Part shown: one piece after another, positions 34,449-43,487 of the stretch | Position numbering within the stretch: position 1 is the first letter of the stretch | How the letters are laid out: every line of letters starts with the position of its first letter | DNA from: a virus | IMG/VR virus record: IMGVR_UViG_3300008117_000058 | Span: 1 to 51,142 of that record | Direction: 5' to 3' (one strand) | DNA length: 51,142 nucleotides | Translations under genes and position numbers: made by a program | Notes under the pieces: model-generated | The model's database searches: none | What the model saw: the letters and a program-made list of their open reading frames with translations, nothing else | Told to the model about the DNA's origin: nothing

Positions 34449-35012
34449 ATGTCATTAACACAAGAAAAAATTGTTGCTAACACAAAAAAATATTTTGACA
34501 CTGCAACAAAATTAGGTTTTATGAATGATGAATTCATGAAATTTTTAGGTGAAGCTTTTATCAAAGCTCCAGCATCTACAATGGCAGACCTACATAATGC
34601 TTTTGAAGGTGGTTTAATTGACCACCTTCTTAGAGTAGGGTCTTACGCTGTTAAATTTAATAACGCATTACCAGAAGAAGAAAGAGTTGACCAAAACTCA
34701 TTATTAAAAGTATGTCTTCTTCACCAAATTGGTAAAGCTAATCTTTACAAGCCATGCGAATCAGAATGGCATAGAAAAAATCAAGGGAAAATGTATGAGT
34801 TCAACGACAACTTAGCATCTATGAGAGTAGGTGAAAGAAGTGTCTATTATGCGTTATCACATGGTATCACATTAACTGAAGAAGAATACACAGCAATCAT
34901 AAACTTAGATAAGACTGATGATAAAATGGCTGAGTATCGCAATTCAATGTTAGGTGATTTGTTAAAGACTGCTGCTATCTTTGCGATAAAACACGAAAAA
35001 AACAGAAAATAA
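34449..35012 (+). CDS. HD-domain-like protein with altered HD motif
   Basis: 187 residues. The pattern HNAFEGGLIDHLLRV, then LLKVCLLHQIGK, then a later LGDLLKTAAIF follows the HD phosphohydrolase fold (compare GGLLEHTL and LLHDIGK in YhaM-like proteins). The defining HD dipeptide is His-Gln here (about residues 98-99), so the usual metal-binding Asp is missing and catalysis is uncertain. It lies 1 nt before dUTPase, which points to nucleotide metabolism, though a non-catalytic binding role is equally possible. Confidence 0.65.
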   Translation: MSLTQEKIVANTKKYFDTATKLGFMNDEFMKFLGEAFIKAPASTMADLHNAFEGGLIDHLLRVGSYAVKFNNALPEEERVDQNSLLKVCLLHQIGKANLYKPCESEWHRKNQGKMYEFNDNLASMRVGERSVYYALSHGITLTEEEYTAIINLDKTDDKMAEYRNSMLGDLLKTAAIFAIKHEKNRK

Positions 35013-35013
35013 T

Positions 35014-35607
35014 ATGAGTTTATTTGATGAAAATTTACAAAAAAGAATGCAAGAAAAAATCTTGTTAATGGCTGACCCAGAAAGTGGTTACACTCAAGAA
35101 GATTTTGAAAACGAATTTAACAATATTGGCTATGCGACTATTAATTATGATGCTCATAAGATTAAATTTAATTTCAAAAATGAATCAAATAATCCAGACC
35201 CAGAATATGCAACGGTTGGTTCATCTGGGTTTGATTTAAGAGCTAATCTAGACGCTCCAGTTATAATTCAACCACATAGCGTTAAAATCATTCCTACGGG
35301 TCTTTATTTTGAAATTCCAGATAATTTTGAAATACAAGTTAGACCTAGAAGTGGATTGGCAGCTAAGAATGGTGTTACGGTTTTAAATTCACCTGGGACT
35401 GTTGATGCTGATTATCGTGGTGAGATTAAAGTAATTTTAATTAACCACAGTGAAATTGATTTTATCATTAATCATGGTGATAGAATTGCACAAGCGGTTA
35501 TTGCTTCTGTAATCGGTAAAAACTTTATTAATTTAAATAAAGTAGATAACATAGATGAAAACACTGAACGTGGTTCTGGTGGTTTCGGTTCAACTGGTGT
35601 AAAATGA
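35014..35607 (+). CDS. dut: dUTPase (trimeric, Dut type)
   Basis: 197 residues. It hydrolyses dUTP to dUMP and pyrophosphate, keeping uracil out of phage DNA and supplying dTMP synthesis. All five trimeric-dUTPase motifs are present: GSSGFDLRA (69-77), RPRSGLA (110-116), GTVDADYRGEIKV (128-140), GDRIAQ (155-160) and the Gly-rich RGSGGFGSTG (186-195). An N-terminal extension of about 60 residues, with DPESGYTQEDFENEF, is not part of the usual enzyme (about 150 residues). Its stop overlaps the next start as ATGA. Confidence 0.95.
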   Translation: MSLFDENLQKRMQEKILLMADPESGYTQEDFENEFNNIGYATINYDAHKIKFNFKNESNNPDPEYATVGSSGFDLRANLDAPVIIQPHSVKIIPTGLYFEIPDNFEIQVRPRSGLAAKNGVTVLNSPGTVDADYRGEIKVILINHSEIDFIINHGDRIAQAVIASVIGKNFINLNKVDNIDENTERGSGGFGSTGVK

Positions 35608-35864
35608 TAAAAGAAGAATTAATTGAAAAATTAAAAACACATGCAAAAACTGCTAACATATTTGGCGGTAGGTTTATTTCCGTTTCTGATGATGAAAACC
35701 ATTGGAGCTACCATATACCAGCGGTTGACGCATTAGAACCTTCAATAGATTTATCTACTGAAGGTTTTGTCATATATCGACCTAATTTAGGTTTTGATGA
35801 CAAAAGTTTTGAAAAAATAAGTTATGAAGATTTCATAACAAAGTATAATTTAAATAAAGAATGA
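35604..35864 (+). CDS. Small hypothetical protein
   Basis: 86 residues, not recognised. N-terminal helix IKEELIEKLKTHAKTA, then an acidic mid-part with HWSYHIPAVDALEPSID, then YEDFITKYNL. It is translationally coupled at both ends by ATGA overlaps (with dut and with the next glycosyltransferase), so it is very likely a real gene. Confidence 0.65.
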   Translation: MIKEELIEKLKTHAKTANIFGGRFISVSDDENHWSYHIPAVDALEPSIDLSTEGFVIYRPNLGFDDKSFEKISYEDFITKYNLNKE

Positions 35865-37510
35865 TAACAGTAGTATATTGTACTAGAGAAAGTAATCCTA
35901 AACATAAAGAACATTTGATTAAATCATCTGGATTACATAAACACATTGAAATAATTGAAATAGTTAACAAAGGTGAGTCTTTGACAAAATCATATAATAA
36001 AGGGTTGAAAAAAGCGACTAATGATATTGTTGTTTTTTGTCATGACGATTTAACCATTGAAACAAAACAATGGGGTAACAAACTTTTAAGAACGTTTGAA
36101 AAGAATCCAGAATATGGTATCATTGGTGTTGCTGGGACTAAATTTATGTCTGAAACTGGACAATGGTGGGTTAACCCTAAAAAAATGTATGGTAGAGTAC
36201 AACATACCCATGAAGGCAAAACATGGTTATCATCTTATTCTGAAGATTTAGGTCAATCAGTTGAAGAAGTAGTTATTGTTGATGGGTTATTTTTTGCTGT
36301 TGATAAAACTAAAATGAAAGTTAAGTTTAATGAGAAAGTTGAAGGTTTTCACTTTTACGATGTAACGTTTTGTTTTGAAAATCACCTTAAAGGTGTTAAG
36401 GTAGGTGTTGTTACATCTATTAGAGTCAACCACTTATCAATTGGTATGACAAACGAACAATGGGAATCTAACAGACAACAATTTGCTGAAACGTTTAAAG
36501 ACAAGTTACCAGTTAACATTAAAAAAGAATTACGTAAAGGTGAAAAATTAGATGTTCTTATTGGATGTTTAAGTTTTGCCAATTATACTGGTTCTGAATT
36601 ATATGTTTTTGAATTAGCAAAAAAACTAATCAAAGAAGGTTGTAACGTTAGCGTTTGCTCAACTATCGGTGAACCGTTGGCTAAAGCCGCTAAACAATTA
36701 GGTATCAAATTATATAATTTACAAGAACCTCCAGGGTTCAAATTAGGTGACGGTAAATGGTTACTTAAAACACCACAAGGTGATATTCCATCTCAACCAA
36801 ACACTTTGTATAAAGTTAGTAATATTGAGTTTGACGTGATTCATTTAAATCACAAACCAGTTACCGAACATTTATTACGTTTGTTTCCAGAAACTCCAGT
36901 TATCTGTTCTATCCACTCTGAAGTGATTAATTTAGAGGAACCAGTGTTGTCACCTCAGATTAAAAAATACATCGCTATTAGACCAGAAATTAAAGAACAC
37001 ATTGTAAATAATTTTAACATTGAAGCTGAAAAGGTTGAAGTTATTTATAACCCTATAAATGAAGAAAAGTTTAAACCTATTAAAACTACTGATAAAAGAG
37101 ATAAAAAAAGAATTTTATTTGTTGGTACTATAGATTATCTTAGACGACAAACTATTCAAGACCTTATCAATACTACTAGAGAAAACAATCAAGAGTTGTG
37201 GATTGTAGGTAAAGAAAATGATAATTATTTACCATATATGATTGAAAATGAAACTCATGTTAAATATTATGGTCCAACATCTAACGTTGAACAATACATA
37301 TATAAATGTGATGAAACTGCTGGAATATTATTAGGTAGAACGACTATTGAAGGTTGGATGTGTGGTAAAAAAGGTTGGATATATGACGTTGATTCATCTG
37401 GTAATATTTTAAGTAAAAAATTACATGAAATCCCAGAAGATATTGATAAGTTCAAAAGTGATAATGTTGTTAAAGAAATTAAACAACAATATGAATTAAT
37501 ATTAGATTAA
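35861..37510 (+). CDS. Two-domain glycosyltransferase: GT-A plus GT-B
   Basis: 549 residues. The N-terminal part (about 1-215) is a GT2-like GT-A domain: VVYCTRESNPKHKEHLIKSS, GESLTKSYNKGLKKA, VVFCHDDLTIET with HDD as the metal-binding motif. The rest (about 225-549) is a GT-B domain: LIGCLSFANYTGSELYVFE, CSIHSEVINLEEP, YIAIRPEIKEHIVNNF, VIYNPINEEKF, then KRILFVGTIDYLRRQ and GRTTIEGWMCGKKG. One protein could therefore add two sugars in sequence. ATGA overlap with the gene upstream; the next begins 1 nt after its stop. Confidence 0.87.
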   Translation: MITVVYCTRESNPKHKEHLIKSSGLHKHIEIIEIVNKGESLTKSYNKGLKKATNDIVVFCHDDLTIETKQWGNKLLRTFEKNPEYGIIGVAGTKFMSETGQWWVNPKKMYGRVQHTHEGKTWLSSYSEDLGQSVEEVVIVDGLFFAVDKTKMKVKFNEKVEGFHFYDVTFCFENHLKGVKVGVVTSIRVNHLSIGMTNEQWESNRQQFAETFKDKLPVNIKKELRKGEKLDVLIGCLSFANYTGSELYVFELAKKLIKEGCNVSVCSTIGEPLAKAAKQLGIKLYNLQEPPGFKLGDGKWLLKTPQGDIPSQPNTLYKVSNIEFDVIHLNHKPVTEHLLRLFPETPVICSIHSEVINLEEPVLSPQIKKYIAIRPEIKEHIVNNFNIEAEKVEVIYNPINEEKFKPIKTTDKRDKKRILFVGTIDYLRRQTIQDLINTTRENNQELWIVGKENDNYLPYMIENETHVKYYGPTSNVEQYIYKCDETAGILLGRTTIEGWMCGKKGWIYDVDSSGNILSKKLHEIPEDIDKFKSDNVVKEIKQQYELILD

Positions 37511-37511
37511 T

Positions 37512-38471
37512 ATGAGTATAATTAAAAAAGCTAAAATTTGGATTAATAGAAGATTAGCTATGTTATCTTTGGCTATGGGTAACGTTGAGAAAAACACATT
37601 TGGACAAACTGGTGAAATTTTAAGTAGCGATGTTAACCAAACTCAGCGTCATACACAAGGACAATTAGCTGATTCATTAAAACAAGGTGAGATAACACAA
37701 GAAGTGATGAATTTAAGATGGAGAACTTATAAAATCTTAAAAGAATCTGAAGGTGTTACCGCTGAAATAGTAGGTTATGATGAAGATGGTATGCCAATAG
37801 TTAAGACTAAAAAAGTGAATAAAAAATTAGGTCTAAAAAAAGTTAAATTAGACCCATCAGACGACTATAAATTAGAAATGGTTGTTGATAACTCTGAAAT
37901 TGTTATTGGTGGAAATAAAGCTATGGATAATGAAAATATATCTATGTTTGACGAAATCATTCAATCTGAAAATGAAAATGGTGATTTAATTGCAACACAT
38001 GGAGTTATTGATTCTATTGATTACTTTGCGACAAACAAATCAGAAAGGCCGATAATGATAGTTAGAGATAATTTACCTAATTTTTATTTAGAAAATTTCA
38101 CACTTAAATTAAACGTTAGAACGATAGACAAAACTAATAAATTACTAGAGTTTTATGTTAGTAAATACCCAGATGAATTTAACAGAACTAGTCGTTTGTT
38201 TATTAGTGAAATTAAAAAGATAATGTCTGGTCATGATAATTCTAGTATGTTAGAATTTGATTCTGTTAATTTTATAACATACAAAACATTAGGTGCTGAT
38301 GATTATTTAGAATACGAATATGACAATATAACATTCGATAAAATAATTGAATTTAACGGTCATTACGTTATCAAGTTTAACGCTAACGTAAAAACAAATG
38401 GTGTTGACATTCTAGAAAAACATAGAGTAGCTGAACTTGACATAAAATACGAACAAAAAGCAAAAAAATGA
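37512..38471 (+). CDS. Hypothetical protein inside the glycan operon
   Basis: 319 residues, not recognised. The N-terminus has SIIKKAKIWINRRLAMLSLA, possibly amphipathic, and VEKNTFGQTGEILSSD. The middle (about 85-150) is charged; the C-terminal half is beta-rich with repeating DYLEYEYDNITFDKIIEFN-like strands. The beta-rich look would suit a virion protein embedded among glycan genes, and so could make it the glycan acceptor, but that is speculation. ATGA overlap with the GT25-like gene downstream. Confidence 0.6.
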   Translation: MSIIKKAKIWINRRLAMLSLAMGNVEKNTFGQTGEILSSDVNQTQRHTQGQLADSLKQGEITQEVMNLRWRTYKILKESEGVTAEIVGYDEDGMPIVKTKKVNKKLGLKKVKLDPSDDYKLEMVVDNSEIVIGGNKAMDNENISMFDEIIQSENENGDLIATHGVIDSIDYFATNKSERPIMIVRDNLPNFYLENFTLKLNVRTIDKTNKLLEFYVSKYPDEFNRTSRLFISEIKKIMSGHDNSSMLEFDSVNFITYKTLGADDYLEYEYDNITFDKIIEFNGHYVIKFNANVKTNGVDILEKHRVAELDIKYEQKAKK

Positions 38472-39091
38472 TTAATTTAAAAAACTATTTTGACAGAGTA
38501 TATGTTATTAATTTAGATAGACGACCAGATAGATTTGAATCTTTTAACAAAGAATTAGAAAAACACGGTATTGAAGAAGTTGAACGTTTTTCAGCTATTG
38601 ATGGTACTACAATTATGTCCAATGGAATACCTTTATTAGTTGGTGAATTAGGTGTGTTAGAATCACATCATCAGATAATAAAAAAATGTATAGAAGACAA
38701 TGTTAAAAACGTCCTTATTTTAGAAGATGATGTTTATTTTACAAATGAAATTTTAAAATTAGATGACTACATTAAAAGTGTACCATCTGATTGGGATTTT
38801 ATTTATTTTGGTGGTAACCATGTTTATGGAGAGCCACCTCATTTAATAAACGATAAAATAATTAAATTGAATTTTACTGTTGCTCTACAATGTGTAGCGA
38901 TAAACAGTAGTATGTTCGAAATAATCGATTCTATTTTACTTAAAAGAAAAAAACAAGTTGACGCATATTATGCTGAATTACATAACAGATTTAACGCATA
39001 TGGTTTTTATCCTAACATGGCTAAACAAACAGCTGGGTTTAGTGATATACAAAACCGTTACATAGACTATTCAAATTTTTTTAATAACTAA
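38468..39091 (+). CDS. Glycosyltransferase family 25-like (LPS galactosyltransferase type)
   Basis: 207 residues. FDRVYVINLDRRPDRF at the N-terminus is the GT25 signature, followed by ELGVLESHHQIIKKCIED and VLILEDDVYF, where EDD supplies the metal-binding acids. The next recognised segment, DWDFIYFGGNHVYG, also fits. Known members add galactose or glucose to lipooligosaccharide, or glycosylate collagen; the acceptor here is unknown. ATGA overlap upstream and TAATG overlap downstream. Confidence 0.88.
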   Translation: MINLKNYFDRVYVINLDRRPDRFESFNKELEKHGIEEVERFSAIDGTTIMSNGIPLLVGELGVLESHHQIIKKCIEDNVKNVLILEDDVYFTNEILKLDDYIKSVPSDWDFIYFGGNHVYGEPPHLINDKIIKLNFTVALQCVAINSSMFEIIDSILLKRKKQVDAYYAELHNRFNAYGFYPNMAKQTAGFSDIQNRYIDYSNFFNN

Positions 39092-39918
39092 TGGAAAAAT
39101 ATAAAAACCAATTAATAATATTCTCTAAGAATAGAGCATGTCAATTAAATCTTTTATTAGATTCATTGAAGATGAATGCACCGTTGTTATTTGATAAAAT
39201 TAGCGTGTTATATAAATCTGATAATGAAGATTATTTATTAGGGTATCAAAAAATATTTGACAAATATCCTAGTGTTTATTTCTTTAATGAAAATAATTTT
39301 AGAAGAGATTTATTTAAGTTAATTGATGATGAAATAGAAGCAACAACTTTTATGGTTGATGACGCTGTTTTTTATAATCAAATACTAGCCAGAAAAATAG
39401 ATATTATTAGACCAGTAGTCAAAGATAATTATATATTTTCATTAAGACTAGGTAAGAATTGTGTTTATTCACACCCAGCTAATTTACATTATGAATTAGG
39501 TGAACATGAAGTTGATGGTGAATATATTACATTTGATTATACTAAACAACAAGTAGGTGATTTCAGTTACCCACTATCAACTGATGGTCATATTTTTAAT
39601 ACTAAATTAATCAAAGATTTGTTAATTGAAATCGATTTCAATAATCCAAATACATTAGAATCGTCTTTACAAAGTTTTATTGTTAGTAATTCAATACCTA
39701 AAGTTATGAAATCTTTCATTGAATCTAAAATAGTTAGTATTCCAGTTAATTTAGTTAATACGACATTTAACAATAGACATGGTTTAGAGTTTTATATGTC
39801 TGAAAAAGAATTAAACGATAAAATAATAAATGGTCAAACAATTGATTTAGCATCACTAGACTTTAATAATATTAATGGACCACACAAAGAAATAAAATAT
39901 AAATTTAAAAAAAAATAA
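39091..39918 (+). CDS. GT-A-type glycosyltransferase-like protein
   Basis: 275 residues. NQLIIFSKNRACQLNLLLDS is a GT-A start and EATTFMVDDAVFYNQ supplies a DD-type metal site. The remainder, including NYIFSLRLGKNCVYSHPANL and DGEYITFDYTKQQVGDFSYP, is unassigned. Similar proteins are annotated as glycosyltransferase family 2-like or of unknown function. The start overlaps the GT25 stop by one base. Confidence 0.7.
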   Translation: MEKYKNQLIIFSKNRACQLNLLLDSLKMNAPLLFDKISVLYKSDNEDYLLGYQKIFDKYPSVYFFNENNFRRDLFKLIDDEIEATTFMVDDAVFYNQILARKIDIIRPVVKDNYIFSLRLGKNCVYSHPANLHYELGEHEVDGEYITFDYTKQQVGDFSYPLSTDGHIFNTKLIKDLLIEIDFNNPNTLESSLQSFIVSNSIPKVMKSFIESKIVSIPVNLVNTTFNNRHGLEFYMSEKELNDKIINGQTIDLASLDFNNINGPHKEIKYKFKKK

Positions 39919-39919
39919 T

Positions 39920-40531
39920 ATGTTACTTAATTTAGACAATTTAAAAGAAAAATACGACCTAAAAATTAAAGGTGTATTACACATTGGGGCTCATGTAGGA
40001 CAAGAGTTTAACACTTACCAAAGACTAGGTATAAAAAACGTGATGTTTTTTGAACCAGTACCATCCACTTTTCAAAGATTAAAAGAAAATATTGGTGATA
40101 AAGCTGTATTGGTTAATACAGCATTAGGAAACACTATTGGTGAAGTTGAAATGTTCACCGAAACAATAAATCAAGGACAATCAAGTTCTGTTTTAGAACC
40201 AGAACATCATTTGGTGCAACACCCTAATATACAGTTTACTGGTAAAGAAAAAGTATCAATAACTAAATTAGATACGTTTATCAAAGATAAAGATAATTAT
40301 AATTTTATCAACGTAGATGTTCAAGGTTATGAATTAGAAGTTTTTAAAGGTGGTTCTGAATATTTAAAAACTATTGATTATATAATGACAGAAGTTAATA
40401 GAGCAGAACTTTACAAAGGTTGTGCTAGAATTGAAGATTTAGACTTATTCTTAGGTGAATACGGTTTTAATAGGTTAGAAACAACATGGGATGGTGGTAC
40501 ATGGGGTGATGCTTTTTATGTTAAAAGATAA
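39920..40531 (+). CDS. FkbM-family methyltransferase
   Basis: 203 residues. The SAM-binding site is GVLHIGAHVGQEFNTY (about 18-33), followed by VMFFEPVPSTFQRLKENIG, ALGNTIGEVEMFT, and the FkbM-typical KLDTFIKDKDNYNFINVDV with GYELEVFKGG. FkbM enzymes methylate hydroxyl groups, often on sugars, so the glycan is likely O-methylated. It is in frame order between a GT-A gene and the GT10-like gene, overlapping the latter by 14 nt. Confidence 0.9.
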   Translation: MLLNLDNLKEKYDLKIKGVLHIGAHVGQEFNTYQRLGIKNVMFFEPVPSTFQRLKENIGDKAVLVNTALGNTIGEVEMFTETINQGQSSSVLEPEHHLVQHPNIQFTGKEKVSITKLDTFIKDKDNYNFINVDVQGYELEVFKGGSEYLKTIDYIMTEVNRAELYKGCARIEDLDLFLGEYGFNRLETTWDGGTWGDAFYVKR

Positions 40532-41318
40532 ATTATATATACACGATAATATGTTTTCTCATGCAAAATCAAGTAGTTGGTATAATGAACCAGCACTATT
40601 TGATTGGGTGAGAAAATATGATGAAGATTATTTAATCTTCACTGATAATTCTTTGCAATATGTTGATAATTATAATAACCAAAAAAAATATGCTTGGTTA
40701 TTAGAATCACCAATTATCACACCATCAGCATATGAGTATATCAAGTATAATCATAATAAATTTGATTTAATTTTTACTTTTAGTAAAGAGCTTTTAACTA
40801 TTTCAGATAAATTCGTTTTAATACCATTAGGTGGATGTTGGATTGATAATGAAGATATGGTAATACATGAAAAAACAAAAAATGTTTCAATAATCCTATC
40901 ATCAAAAAAATCAAGCGTTGGTCATAGGTTAAGACATTCAATTTTGAAAAAATACCCTAATATTGATTTTTTTGGTCATGATAACTATATTGATAAAAAG
41001 ATTACAGCATTAAAAGATTATAGGTTTTCAATAATTATTGAAAACTGTAAAGAAGATTATTATTTTAGTGAAAAATTAATCGATTCTTTTGTAACTGGTA
41101 CAATACCAATATATTGGGGTTGTCCATCAATATATAAATTTTTCGATACGAATGGAATGTTAATTTTTGATACAATGGATGAATTAGAAAAAATAATGAG
41201 TAATCTTAGTGAAGATTTATATTTATCTAAACTTGAATCGATTGAACATAATTTTGAGGAAGCTAAAAAATATTTAGTAGCTGAAAATATAATTTACGAT
41301 AAATTAAAAATAATATGA
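40518..41318 (+). CDS. GT10-like (alpha-1,3/1,4-fucosyltransferase-type) glycosyltransferase
   Basis: 266 residues from the ATG at 40518; earlier ATGs at 40491 and 40509 lie deeper inside the FkbM gene and add nothing conserved. The C-terminal signature is RFSIIIENCKEDYYFSEKL, then FVTGTIPIYWGCPSI, the GDP-fucose-binding region of family 10. The N-terminal half (SWYNEPALFDWVRKYDED, YAWLLESPIITPSAYEY) is typical of short phage and bacterial members. Its presence with GMD points to a GDP-linked deoxysugar donor. ATGA overlap with the next gene. Confidence 0.83.
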   Translation: MLKDKLYIHDNMFSHAKSSSWYNEPALFDWVRKYDEDYLIFTDNSLQYVDNYNNQKKYAWLLESPIITPSAYEYIKYNHNKFDLIFTFSKELLTISDKFVLIPLGGCWIDNEDMVIHEKTKNVSIILSSKKSSVGHRLRHSILKKYPNIDFFGHDNYIDKKITALKDYRFSIIIENCKEDYYFSEKLIDSFVTGTIPIYWGCPSIYKFFDTNGMLIFDTMDELEKIMSNLSEDLYLSKLESIEHNFEEAKKYLVAENIIYDKLKII

Positions 41319-41998
41319 GAGTGATTAGTTTTTCTTTATATGGTGATAATCCAATATATACGATAGGTTGTTTAGAAAACGCTAAATTAATGGATAAATT
41401 TTTTAAGGGTTGGGAAATGTGGGTTTATCATAATGATACGGTACCTCAAAATATTTTAAATGAATTAATTAATTTTAATGTTAAATTAATAAATACAAAT
41501 GAATATAATGGTTTCTTTGGTTCATTATGGCGTTTTAGACCTATAATGGATAAAAATGTTGAATATTATATCTCTAGGGATTGTGATTCTAGAATAAGTT
41601 TACGTGATGAAATAGCAGTGAATGAATGGATTGAATCTGGGAAAAGTTTTCATATTTTAAGAGAACACCCAATTGGTCATTGGTGGGTTATTAATGCTGG
41701 TATGTGGGGTGCAAAAGGTGGTTCAATTCCAAACTTTAAAGAATTAATGAATGACTACTTACAAAGAAACAATCATACTGGTGATAAAACCATAGACCAA
41801 TGTTTTTTAAGAGACGTTATCCATCCAATTGTAGTTAAAGATTTGTTTTTACATGATGAATTTTTTAACTATGAAGGTATTGGCACACATATAAAAAGAG
41901 ATAGAATTTTAGATGATTTTGCTTTTATTGGTGAATCAGTAGATGAAAATAATATTCCTAGGGGTGACCAAAGGACTAGTATAAGACAAAAATATTAA
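41315..41998 (+). CDS. GT-A-type glycosyltransferase-like protein
   Basis: 227 residues. RVISFSLYGDNPIYTIGCLE at the N-terminus, GFFGSLWRFRPIMDKNVEY and YYISRDCDSRIS, where D-C-D is the metal-binding motif, then HWWVINAGMWGAKGG, a loop typical of small capsular-polysaccharide transferases. Specificity unknown. Starts within an ATGA overlap; the next gene begins 1 nt after its stop. Confidence 0.78.
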   Translation: MRVISFSLYGDNPIYTIGCLENAKLMDKFFKGWEMWVYHNDTVPQNILNELINFNVKLINTNEYNGFFGSLWRFRPIMDKNVEYYISRDCDSRISLRDEIAVNEWIESGKSFHILREHPIGHWWVINAGMWGAKGGSIPNFKELMNDYLQRNNHTGDKTIDQCFLRDVIHPIVVKDLFLHDEFFNYEGIGTHIKRDRILDDFAFIGESVDENNIPRGDQRTSIRQKY

Positions 41999-41999
41999 T

Positions 42000-42728
42000 A
42001 TGAAGATAGATTACGCAATAATGGGGTCTAATTTAAATCCAATGTATTTAGATTTTTGGTCAATAATTTCAAAAACTTGGAAAGAAATTTTTAACATAAC
42101 ACCAGTATTAGGTTTAATATGTGATGAGGATTCTAATTTAATTGAAGATGAATTCGGATTAGTTAAAAAATTTAAAGCTATAGACGGAATTGATACTGGT
42201 TTACAATCACAAATCGTTAGACATTGGTTAACAAAAGAACTAACTGGAAACATTATTATAAGTGATATAGATATGGTACCTTTATCAAAAGAATATTTTA
42301 TTGACCAAATTAAAAATTTTGATGAAACAAAGTTTTATGTTATGAGTTCCGATAATAATGAATGTAATATGAATAAGGAAATACCTATGTGTTATAATAT
42401 AGCGAATTCAAAAATTTATTCAAACGTTTTAGATTTAGGTGATAAGTGGGAAAATTTTGTAACCAAATTAAACTCAATGAATTTTGGATGGACTACTGAC
42501 CAAAACTACTTATGGATTAAAGTACACGAACAAATAAATAAAGACAAAGAAAGCGTAGTTTTATTAAATAGAGGATGGTCTATGGGTGCTAATAAACGAA
42601 TAGACCGTCTATGGTGGTCATACGAACCTAATTTAGTTAAGAATGGCTATTATATTGATTCTCATTTATTAAGACCATATAATGAAAATAAAGAGCGTGT
42701 TGATGCGCTTATTAATTTGTTATACTAA
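42000..42728 (+). CDS. GT-A-type glycosyltransferase-like protein
   Basis: 242 residues. DYAIMGSNLNPMYLDFWSI, then TGLQSQIVRHWLTKELTG, then NIIISDIDMVPLSKEYF, where D-I-D is the metal-binding motif, and NFGWTTDQNYLW. It matches the small DxD-containing family often found in phage glycan clusters. No family number assigned. TAATG overlap with the following gene. Confidence 0.75.
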   Translation: MKIDYAIMGSNLNPMYLDFWSIISKTWKEIFNITPVLGLICDEDSNLIEDEFGLVKKFKAIDGIDTGLQSQIVRHWLTKELTGNIIISDIDMVPLSKEYFIDQIKNFDETKFYVMSSDNNECNMNKEIPMCYNIANSKIYSNVLDLGDKWENFVTKLNSMNFGWTTDQNYLWIKVHEQINKDKESVVLLNRGWSMGANKRIDRLWWSYEPNLVKNGYYIDSHLLRPYNENKERVDALINLLY

Positions 42729-43483
42729 TGGAATTTATAACTGGTAATAAGTTTAAAAAAATATGTCATTATTCTTATGATGAAAATGGTTTTATCAAAC
42801 ATTCAGAACAAATAAACGGTGAAACCCTAAAGATATTTGTTAAGATTGATTATGTACATTCATTTTTTGAACTTAACTTAGATAAACAATATATTCTATT
42901 TACTCACAATGGAGATTTACCAGTAGATGATAATTATTTGCGTTATATGGACAACCCAAATCTATTAAAATGGTATGGTCAAAATATTATGACATATCAT
43001 CCAAAAGTAACTTCAATACCAATAGGTATTGCTAACGAAATTTGGCCTCATGGTGATGAAAAAGTATTTAATGAAGTGATAAATCAAAACTTACCAAAAG
43101 AACGTCTTATATACGTTAATTTTGACGTAAACACCAATAGACGTGAACGTAACTATTGTTTAAGTGAATTAAACCAAAGAGGGTTTGAAATGGGTGAAAA
43201 ATTACCTTTAAAACAATACTTACAAGAAGTTGCAAAAAGTTATTTTATTGTATCACCAAATGGTAATGGAATTGATTGTCATAAAACTTGGGAAGCGTTG
43301 TATTTGGGTGCAATACCAATAGTAACCAAATCAATAAATATAGAACATTACATTAATTATCCAATTATAATGATAGATTCATGGTCAGATTTTGACCAAT
43401 CATCATATACAATAGAACTATATAAAAAATTATGGTCTAATTTCGACCAAACAAAAATTTATTTTAATTATTTTATAAATTAA
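42728..43483 (+). CDS. Exostosin/GT47-like glycosyltransferase
   Basis: 251 residues. The N-terminus carries YILFTHNGDLPVDDNYLRY and VTSIPIGIANEIWPHG. The C-terminal donor-binding segment SYFIVSPNGNGIDCHKTWEA, then LYLGAIPIVTKS, is the exostosin-type pattern (GT-B fold). Donor and acceptor unknown. It starts on the last base of the preceding stop and ends 4 nt before the GT11-like gene. Confidence 0.75.
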   Translation: MEFITGNKFKKICHYSYDENGFIKHSEQINGETLKIFVKIDYVHSFFELNLDKQYILFTHNGDLPVDDNYLRYMDNPNLLKWYGQNIMTYHPKVTSIPIGIANEIWPHGDEKVFNEVINQNLPKERLIYVNFDVNTNRRERNYCLSELNQRGFEMGEKLPLKQYLQEVAKSYFIVSPNGNGIDCHKTWEALYLGAIPIVTKSINIEHYINYPIIMIDSWSDFDQSSYTIELYKKLWSNFDQTKIYFNYFIN

Positions 43484-43487
43484 AAAT

